The notes under the pieces: model-generated
What the model was told of the DNA's origin: nothing
What the model saw: the letters and a program-made list of their open reading frames with translations, nothing else
Databases searched by the model: none
Made by a program: the position numbers and the translations under genes
Assembly (NCBI GenBank): GCA_040767605.1
Contig: JAXGOI010000001.1
Coordinates: 1,612,001 to 1,676,000 of the forward strand
Origin: JAXGOI01 sp040767605
GTDB taxonomy: Bacteria; Bacillota; Dehalobacteriia; UBA4068
DNA length: 64,000 nucleotides
Direction: 5' to 3'
Shown here: positions 58,280-64,000 of the stretch, one piece after another
How the letters are laid out: every line of letters begins with the position of its first letter
Numbering within the stretch: the stretch's first letter is position 1

Positions 58280-59599
58280 ATGAGCAATAAATCAATAGCC
58301 GCTAAAACAAAAGAATATAGTATGCTTTCCTGGGCTGTGCAAAATAAGACGGAGCCTATCTCCTTTGAGGCCGGTAAAGGAATATATTTATATGATGCCG
58401 ATGGAAATAAATGGTGGGATATTTGCTCATCCTCTGTATACGCCAATATCGGCCATCAGCATCCCCGCCTTATTGAGGCTATTAAAAACCAGGCCGATAA
58501 AATTGTTTTTGCCGGCCCCAAAGCCGCCAATAGTACAAAAGCCCAATGCGCCAAAAAAATTATCGATTTATTGCCTGGGAAATTTGGCAAGGTTTTTTTT
58601 ACTAATGGGGGAGCCGATGCCAATGAAAATGCTATTAAATTTGCCAGGAAATACACAGGCCGCCATAAAATATTCAGCCGTTATTCTTCTTATCATGGGG
58701 CCACTTCCGGGGCAATGAGCCTTACGGGAGACCCCCGCCGCTGGGATACCGATCCTAATTTACCGGGTATTATGCATTTTCCTACCCCTTATTGTTATCA
58801 ATGCCCCTACGGCTTAAAGCAAGAAAGCTGTAATTTAGCCTGTTTGGATTACCTGGAAAGAATATTAATATTTGAAAACCCCTATAGCATTGCGGCTATA
58901 GTTATTGAAACCTTTACAGGAACTAATGGAATTATTCCATCTCCTGAGGGTTATTTAAAGAAATTAAGAGAGATTTGCGATAAATACGGTATATTATTAA
59001 TTTTTGATGAGGTTATGGCCGGTTGGGGCCGTACCGGGTATTATTTCTCTTTTGAGCATGAGGGCGTATTGCCGGATATAATTACTACTTCCAAGGGGAT
59101 GACAAGCGGTTATATTCCCATGGGTTGTGTAATACTCAGCAGAGAAATAGCGGAATTTTTTGAAGATAAAATGATTCAGCAGGGGCTGACCACATATGGG
59201 CATACTTTAGCTGCCGCGGTAACTTCCACCTGTATTGATATTTATAAAGACGAAGGGCTTTTAGAAAACTCCCGGGATATGGGAGCCTATGCTATGGAGG
59301 AATTCCTTAAGCTAAAGGATAAATACGCCTGTGTTGGGGATGTACGCGGCCGGGGGCTTTTTATGGGAATAGAATTAGTTAAAGACAAGCTTAGCCGGGA
59401 GCCTTTATGTCCCTTTAACGGCGGCCCCAGCCCAGTGGATATAATTGCCCAACATTTTATTGATAATCATTTTTTTATGATGATACATTGGAATGTTATT
59501 TTGTTTTGCCCGCCTCTTATTATTAATCAAAAAGAGATTGACCACTGCATAAGAGTATTTGAGGAAGGGTTCCGCCTGATTGATGAGGCTTTAAAATAA
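58280..59599 (+). CDS. Class III PLP-dependent aminotransferase
   Basis: A 439-residue omega-amino acid transaminase-type protein. Features are IYLYDADGNKWWDICSSSVY near the N-terminus, FFTNGGADANENAIKFARKY, LLIFDEVMAGWGRTG and the PLP lysine in TTSKGMTSGYIPMG. Relatives act on taurine, beta-alanine, 4-aminobutyrate and similar terminal amines. In this operon it could remove the amine left after the ureohydrolase step; that is inference. ATG at 58280 is preferred: GGAG lies 9 bases upstream, whereas the ATG at 58271 directly abuts it. Confidence 0.88.
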   Translation: MSNKSIAAKTKEYSMLSWAVQNKTEPISFEAGKGIYLYDADGNKWWDICSSSVYANIGHQHPRLIEAIKNQADKIVFAGPKAANSTKAQCAKKIIDLLPGKFGKVFFTNGGADANENAIKFARKYTGRHKIFSRYSSYHGATSGAMSLTGDPRRWDTDPNLPGIMHFPTPYCYQCPYGLKQESCNLACLDYLERILIFENPYSIAAIVIETFTGTNGIIPSPEGYLKKLREICDKYGILLIFDEVMAGWGRTGYYFSFEHEGVLPDIITTSKGMTSGYIPMGCVILSREIAEFFEDKMIQQGLTTYGHTLAAAVTSTCIDIYKDEGLLENSRDMGAYAMEEFLKLKDKYACVGDVRGRGLFMGIELVKDKLSREPLCPFNGGPSPVDIIAQHFIDNHFFMMIHWNVILFCPPLIINQKEIDHCIRVFEEGFRLIDEALK

Positions 59600-59678
59600 A
59601 GAGCTTAATTTAGATAAAACCGAGGATTAAAAGAAAATAAAAAGGCCTGGACAGTATAGTAGAAAGTAGGGGTGTACC

Positions 59679-60014
59679 ATGCCAAAGCTGGAAAAAGAAT
59701 ATTATGATGTTGATGTTTATATACCCTGGACACAGGTAGAAGATTCTGCCCCCGGCGTTATGGAGAAAATACTTTCCATCGATGAAGAGGGTAATAAAAC
59801 CCGGCTCTTAAAATTCCCTTCAATGAAGGCCGGCAAAGTTTGCTGTCATGATTTTTGGGAGGAAACTTTTATCCTGCAGGGCAGCTTATACGATGGGGAG
59901 AATGATGTTTCTTATTTACCCGGTTATTATGCCTGCCGGCCTCCGGGAATGAAACATGGCCCCTTCAGTAGCCCAAACGGCTGCCTTATGATTGAATTTC
60001 ATTATTATAAATAG
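59679..60014 (+). CDS. Small cupin-domain protein
   Basis: A 111-residue single cupin. The metal-type motif region includes CCHDFWEETFILQGSLYDG and the second motif GYYACRPPGMKHGPF with a His. It resembles ChrR-like and other small cupins that bind a metal near a carboxylate. Such proteins in catabolic operons can be isomerases, lyases or sensors; its role here is unknown. The start is ATG behind GTAGGGGTG. Confidence 0.8.
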   Translation: MPKLEKEYYDVDVYIPWTQVEDSAPGVMEKILSIDEEGNKTRLLKFPSMKAGKVCCHDFWEETFILQGSLYDGENDVSYLPGYYACRPPGMKHGPFSSPNGCLMIEFHYYK

Positions 60015-60199
60015 CCGGTATGGAGGCAAAAAGCATAAACCCTGAATAAAATTCCTGGATAAATTAAAATACCGGAATGAAAAACAAAGCAGAGAGATTT
60101 GTAATTTAAGGAAACCGGGCGGTTTTAAGGTAAATTGTTTCCTTTTTATCTTTAATAAATAGGCTGAAACTTTTAAATTATATATTAAGGGTGGCATCA

Positions 60200-61609
60200 A
60201 TGAATACCTTAATTAAAAACGGCAGAATAGTTACGGGAAAAGGGCTAATCCACGGCGATATTCTTATTGAGGGCGAAAAAATAATTGATATAAGCCCCAA
60301 TATTTCGGCCGCTGCGGGGCTTGTAATTGATGCCTGCGGCAAATATATACTTCCCGGTGGCGTGGATCAGCATGTGCATTTTGGCTATACCTATCAAGGG
60401 GCTAAGGTGCGGGGGTATGAAACCTCCTCCGCGGCTATTGCCGGGGGAACAACTACAATAGCAGATTTTGTAGATGCCCTGCCGGGGGAAACAAGGCTTG
60501 AAGCCTTTAAGCGCTATGAAAAGGAAGAGATAATCGGTAAAGCCCATTGTGATTATGTGCTCCATATGAACCTTAAGGGGCCCACAAGCGCCGATTATAA
60601 GGAAATTCCCTTTTACCCGGAGCATGGTATTTCTACGGTTAATCTTTTTTTATCTAATATTTCTCAGCCAGCCTATGCCAGAGATGATGACATTCTTAAA
60701 ATTATGGATATTAATAAAGATGCTGGTATTACAACATTTATCCATGCCGAAAACTGCGATATAGCAGATTTTTTAACCGAAAAACTCTTAAATGCGGGGA
60801 AAATCGCACCCTATTATCATACCAAGGCCCGCCCCGTTTTAATAGAGGAAGAAAGTACGGCCCGGGTTTGCTATTTTTCAAAAATAACGGGGGCGCCAAT
60901 AATGATAACCCATTTAAGCAGCAGTAATGCTGTGGGTATCCTTAGTAAATTTCGTGATGAGGGTGCCGCCGTATTTGGAGAAACCTGCCCTCATTATTTA
61001 GTGCTGGATGAAGAATTACTGGCCTTGCCTGATTTTGCCGGAGCTAAATATGTATGCAATCCTCCCTTGAGAACCCGCCGTCATCAGGCTTATTTATGGC
61101 GGGCCCTAAAAGACGGCGAGCTTATTTGCGTAGGAACGGACCATTGCGCCTTTGATTGGAAAAATCAGAAAAAGCTGGGAATAGGCGGGCACCATTTAAT
61201 TCCTAAAGGTATACCCGGCCTGCAGGATCGTTTATTTATTCTTTGGACGTACGGCGTTGCCCAACATCGTATGCTTATTGAGGATTTAGTGGATGTTTTT
61301 GCGACAAAACCGGCTAAAGTGTTGGGGATATATCCTCAAAAAGGGGTTTTAATGGTCGGGAGCGATGCCGATATAGTTATTTTTGACCCTGTTAAAGAAG
61401 GTGTATTTAGTAATGAAGACAGCCTTCATGGTCTAGATTATAATGCCTACGAGGGCCTGGAAAAGCTTGGGTCTGTAGATACAGTGCTGTTACGGGGGGA
61501 GGTTGTTTTTAATCCGAGGCAAATATTAAATATAAAAAAAAGAGGGCGCCGGGTTAAATGTCTTTCCCATGGGTTTTGTTTTAGTAAACAATTAAGTAAA
61601 ACGGTGTAA
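60200..61609 (+). CDS. Hydantoinase/dihydropyrimidinase-like protein lacking the bridging lysine
   Basis: A 469-residue cyclic amidohydrolase. It keeps HVHF (His58, His60), HAEN (His182), ITHLSS (His238), GETCPHYLVLD and GTDHCAFD (Asp314), and the C-terminal GSDADIVIFDP. But where D-hydantoinases have ITSLKVFMAY, this reads ISTVNLFLSN: the lysine that is carboxylated to bridge the two metals is Asn148, and the substrate-binding Tyr is Asn153. It may bind one metal, use another ligand, or have a different reaction. The start ATG at 60200 is 6 bases after AAGGGTGG; GTG at 60191 overlaps that site. The last gene of the operon. Confidence 0.85.
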   Translation: MNTLIKNGRIVTGKGLIHGDILIEGEKIIDISPNISAAAGLVIDACGKYILPGGVDQHVHFGYTYQGAKVRGYETSSAAIAGGTTTIADFVDALPGETRLEAFKRYEKEEIIGKAHCDYVLHMNLKGPTSADYKEIPFYPEHGISTVNLFLSNISQPAYARDDDILKIMDINKDAGITTFIHAENCDIADFLTEKLLNAGKIAPYYHTKARPVLIEEESTARVCYFSKITGAPIMITHLSSSNAVGILSKFRDEGAAVFGETCPHYLVLDEELLALPDFAGAKYVCNPPLRTRRHQAYLWRALKDGELICVGTDHCAFDWKNQKKLGIGGHHLIPKGIPGLQDRLFILWTYGVAQHRMLIEDLVDVFATKPAKVLGIYPQKGVLMVGSDADIVIFDPVKEGVFSNEDSLHGLDYNAYEGLEKLGSVDTVLLRGEVVFNPRQILNIKKRGRRVKCLSHGFCFSKQLSKTV

Positions 61610-61691
61610 TATAGATTAATTTTGCTTTAAGCGTAAACAAAAGGCTATGCCTATTGTTTTCCTCCTACGCTTATTGCTTCACTTACATTAT

Positions 61692-61718
61692 AAGGGGGTA
61701 AATTCAACCCTTTTTTTT
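61692..61718 (+). terminator. Terminator of the TRAP/catabolic operon
   Basis: The stem AAGGG / CCCTT with a 10-base loop is followed by TTTTTTT. Confidence 0.65.
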
Positions 61719-61746
61719 AGGGTGTAGGTGAGATTCCTTCTTTTTT

Positions 61747-61773
61747 CGGCAGCGGATTAATAATCCGCTGCCG
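61747..61773. repeat. Perfect 27-base inverted repeat
   Basis: CGGCAGCGGATTA and TAATCCGCTGCCG flank a single central A. It is preceded by T-rich and not followed by a T-run. It could be a second terminator-like hairpin or a protein-binding site. The rest of the 356-base gap 61610-61965 contains only the terminator before it and the tRNA promoter. Confidence 0.85.
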
Positions 61774-61924
61774 CGTATTTGTCTTTGATTTTATCAGCCT
61801 TTTGGTTTAAGGCAGGGTTTTCTGCTTTTCTATTGGGATGATTTAAAGGTCAGGGGCTGCTTTGGCTAAAGCCCCGGTAATTGGTTTTTAATAATCAGTG
61901 CGCTTTTTTAGATTAAGTTTATTA

Positions 61925-61953
61925 TTGACACTTTTATAGAGTTGTAATAGAAT
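61925..61953 (+). promoter_or_regulatory. Promoter of tRNA-Pro
   Basis: TTGACA (61925-61930), a 17-base spacer and TAGAAT (61948-61953), 12 bases before the mature tRNA. Confidence 0.85.
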
Positions 61954-61965
61954 AAACAGGTATGG

Positions 61966-62043
61966 CGGGGCGTAGCTCAGCTTGGCTAGAGTGCTGCGTT
62001 CGGGACGCAGAGGCCGAAGGTTCGAATCCTTTCGCCCCGACCA
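61966..62043 (+). tRNA. tRNA-Pro (anticodon CGG)
   Basis: A cloverleaf can be drawn: acceptor stem CGGGGCG / CGCCCCG, D arm TAGCTCAG, anticodon stem CTGCG / CGCAG with loop TTCGGGA (anticodon CGG, reading CCG), T arm with TTCGAAT, discriminator A and an encoded CCA. It has its own promoter and terminator. No integrase gene or repeat of the tRNA 3' end is nearby. Confidence 0.97.
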
Positions 62044-62049
62044 TAAAAA

Positions 62050-62085
62050 AGGCCTGATATCAGCTAGGATATCGGGCTTTATTAT
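62050..62085 (+). terminator. Terminator of tRNA-Pro
   Basis: The stem GCCTGATATC / GATATCGGGC (one G-U pair) is followed by TTTATTATTT. From here to 62267 no further feature is apparent. Confidence 0.85.
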
Positions 62086-62267
62086 TTAAAAGTACCCGTT
62101 TTATTTTAATGCTTTATTAAAATATAATTTAGCGCTTTTGCTGCCCTTGTTATTTGCTCTTGGGCTTCATTCTCGTATACGCCAAAAGTAATCCTAAATA
62201 GGCGGCGGCAAAAGCTTATAAAAAGTAAAGGTTTTAAGAAGGCGGCTATTATTCTTAAGCGGTTTTC

Positions 62268-63359
62268 CTAATTGCCTTCCGCCTTTTGGCCCGGGGTATT
62301 CTCCGGGTCTTCCTCCGGGGCATTATAAAGGCTCAGGGCGGGTAAGGCCAGAGAGATGCCTGTACTCCGGGCGGCTTTTAAAATTTCAAGGTTAATTCTT
62401 TCTTTTACCTCAAGCATATGGCTGTAATTAGCCACGGTAAAATAGCAAATAAATATTTCTAGAGCGGAATCTCCAAAATTATCAAACCTTACTATAGCTC
62501 CGTCTTCTATTATATCCGGGTCCGATTTTAAGATTTGCTTTATTCTTTCGGTGTAGGCCAGAATTTTTTCCGGCGGGGTGGAATAAATTATTCTGATCTT
62601 AAAGGCCACCCGCCTGTTTAGCCTTCGGGTGGCATTGGCTATAATCCCGGCGGCAAGCTTGGAATTGGGTATGGAAATAATTGATTGATCCAAAGCCCTT
62701 ATTTGGCTGCTTCTTAAGCCTACCCTAATTACCGTCCCCATTATGCCTTCCGTTTCAACCCAATCCCCAATTTCAAAGGGTTTATCCAGCATTATGGCAA
62801 TACTTCCGAAAAGATTGGCGGCGGTATCCTGAGCCGCTAGGGCTATAGCCAACCCCCCAATGCCCAGCCCTGCAATAAGGCCGGTAATATCCTTAACCCA
62901 AAGAGAAAGTATGGTAAAAATTCCAATTACAACTATGGTAAATTTTATTGCCCCGGCTATATAATTTGCGGCATTAGGGTCTACCTTAAGCTCTTTTTTA
63001 CCGGCATTATTAATAATTAACCCTGCCGCAAGCCCCGCGGCATAATATAAGGCAATAAAAGATGTAATTAAAAAAACCGAGGAAAGTATATTTGCCCAAA
63101 CCAAATAGTATTTTGGGGAGGGCTGAATATATTCAAGGGCAAGCCTTGCCGGGCCGGAAACCAGCATAAGAGAAAAGGGCTTTAGCATTGTATTGCAAAT
63201 AAGCCTGTAATGCTCGGGGTTATTTTTTTTGCGCCCGGAAAAGATAATTCTCAGTAAGCCCCTGGCCAAAGGGCGGCGCAGGAGAATAATAATTAAAAGC
63301 ACGGTTAAAGAAGCTATTATGGGGAGATAATCTTTAATTTGCCAATAAATTTGAGCCAT
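62268..63359 (-). CDS. Mechanosensitive ion channel of the MscS family
   Basis: A 363-residue membrane protein. It has an N-terminal helix (IIASLTVLLIIILL), further helices at about 55-160, and the pore-lining segment GLGIGGLAIALAAQDTAANLFGS. The beta domain has DKPFEIGDWVETEGIMGTV and GLRSSQIRALDQSIISIPNS. It opens under membrane tension to release osmolytes in hypo-osmotic shock. The C-terminal tail is acidic. The start is ATG behind AAGGGG on the minus strand. It is divergent from argH. Confidence 0.93.
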   Translation of the reverse strand: MAQIYWQIKDYLPIIASLTVLLIIILLRRPLARGLLRIIFSGRKKNNPEHYRLICNTMLKPFSLMLVSGPARLALEYIQPSPKYYLVWANILSSVFLITSFIALYYAAGLAAGLIINNAGKKELKVDPNAANYIAGAIKFTIVVIGIFTILSLWVKDITGLIAGLGIGGLAIALAAQDTAANLFGSIAIMLDKPFEIGDWVETEGIMGTVIRVGLRSSQIRALDQSIISIPNSKLAAGIIANATRRLNRRVAFKIRIIYSTPPEKILAYTERIKQILKSDPDIIEDGAIVRFDNFGDSALEIFICYFTVANYSHMLEVKERINLEILKAARSTGISLALPALSLYNAPEEDPENTPGQKAEGN

Positions 63360-63448
63360 TTATTTACCCCTTAAAATTATTTTTAAGGCCTTATTCTTAA
63401 AAGCATATATCATTATATATTATAGTAACAAAAAACCGCCCAAACTGC

Positions 63449-63479
63449 CAGAGCTTAATTAAAATAAGCTCTGTTTTTT
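63449..63479 (+). terminator. Terminator-like hairpin upstream of argH
   Basis: CAGAGCTTA / TAAGCTCTG with a 7-base loop is followed by TTTTTT on the plus strand. No plus-strand gene ends nearby, because mscS points the other way. It therefore probably lies in the argH leader and may act as an attenuator. Confidence 0.75.
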
Positions 63480-63582
63480 GCTTTAGGCGCCGCTATTGCC
63501 TAAACTCTTCATTCTATGTTAAAATTGATTAGAAATTAATTGAAATTAAATAAATCTAGATTATTTTTTGAGGAGAATTAAT

Positions 63583-64000
63583 ATGAAATTATGGGGCGGC
63601 CGCTTTTCAAAGGGTACGGATAAACTGGTAGAGGATTTTCATTCCTCTATTTCTTTTGACCAAAGGCTTTATCAGGAAGATATTTTAGGTTCTTTAGCCC
63701 ATAGTAAAATGTTGGCCGCTTGCGGCATAATCAGCCCTGAGGAGGCCGAAAAAATTAAAGAAGGGCTTTTGGAGGTTTTGGAGGATATTAAAAGCGGCCG
63801 GGCGGGTTTTGAAATATCCGCCGAGGATATTCATATGAATATTGAAAAGCTTTTAACCGAAAAAATCGGTGCCGCCGGCAAAAAGCTCCATACGGCCCGC
63901 AGCCGTAATGATCAAATCGCCACCGATACAAAGCTTTATTTAAAAAAAGAAATTAAGGCTGTTTTAGAGCTTATTTTTAAGCTCCAAAAAACCCTGACAG
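63583..64000 (+). CDS. argH: Argininosuccinate lyase, N-terminal part (truncated by the window end)
   Basis: The first 139 codons of argininosuccinate lyase, which releases arginine and fumarate from argininosuccinate. It opens MKLWGGRFSKGTDKLVEDFH and has SAEDIHMNIEKLL and LHTARSRNDQIATD, the substrate-binding region. The start is ATG behind TGAGGAGAA. The frame is open to base 64000, so the rest, including the GSSIMPQK-type loop, lies outside. argG is not upstream. Confidence 0.95.
   Translation, partial: MKLWGGRFSKGTDKLVEDFHSSISFDQRLYQEDILGSLAHSKMLAACGIISPEEAEKIKEGLLEVLEDIKSGRAGFEISAEDIHMNIEKLLTEKIGAAGKKLHTARSRNDQIATDTKLYLKKEIKAVLELIFKLQKTLT

Noticed and set aside
61966..62043. tRNA-Pro as an integration site for the neighbouring catabolic operon
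   Set aside because: No integrase gene and no direct repeat of the tRNA 3' end were found within the window.

Overview
The window comes from an anaerobic, endospore-forming Firmicute, most likely of class Clostridia. It carries the complete eight-gene spoIIIA operon, yunB, ylbJ, a small acid-soluble spore protein (SASP) next to its germination protease gpr, and a GerMN lipoprotein. Ribosome binding sites are strong (AGGAGG type) and TTG or GTG starts are frequent. Gene order follows the Firmicutes core: rpmB-yloU-yloV-recG, rsmD-ylbJ-ackA-yceD-rpmF-plsX-rnc-smc-ftsY, ylxM-ffh-rpsP-khpA-rimM-trmD-rplS, efp-spoIIIA, asp23-amaP-nusB, and xseA-xseB-ispA. No rRNA genes or CRISPR arrays were seen. 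One tRNA gene, tRNA-Pro(CGG), is present.

Layout. 1-925 holds a truncated membrane protein gene and yunB (minus strand). 1031-3756 holds a promoter, a long structured leader ending in an intrinsic terminator, and a three-gene cassette (DUF39, NIL-ferredoxin, UPF0280) that matches the anaerobic homocysteine sulfuration system known from methanogens. 3767-9846 holds yebC and the rpmB-to-recG block. 10133-11424 holds the SASP gene convergent with gpr. 11596-24232 is core housekeeping from rsmD to ftsY. The usual coaD and the fatty-acid synthesis genes between plsX and rnc are missing. 24273-31387 interrupts the usual ftsY-ylxM junction. It holds a methylthioadenosine salvage pair, then an island of gene debris (serine recombinase C-terminus, IS3 transposase fragment, 5'-truncated hsdS), two intact defence-like genes (AbiJ-type and DUF3644/HEPN), another decayed gene and a DJ-1/PfpI gene. 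31527-48663 returns to core genes. 48764-52237 holds a receiver-PAP2 fusion, hisC, a GerMN lipoprotein and trmL. 52624-61609 is an accessory catabolic locus. The window ends with tRNA-Pro, an mscS channel and the start of argH.

The most interesting accessory system is 52624-61609. A MerR-family regulator precedes a consensus promoter with the stretched 19-bp spacer that MerR activators use. This drives a TRAP transporter (DctQ, DctM, DctP), an arginase-family ureohydrolase with an altered active-site loop, a class III aminotransferase, a cupin, and a hydantoinase-like protein. The hydantoinase keeps its metal-binding His and Asp residues but has lost the metal-bridging lysine and the catalytic tyrosine. 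Together these suggest uptake and breakdown of a guanidino, ureido or cyclic-amide organic acid. The substrate is not known.

Other unusual items are a degenerate receiver domain fused to a PAP2 phosphatase, a TrmD fused to a second SPOUT-type methyltransferase, and an adjacent AbiJ-like/HEPN gene pair. There is also a recurring pattern of 12-19-bp tandem duplications at gene 3' ends, several of which copy the stop codon. All functional calls are from reading the sequence; no database searches were run.
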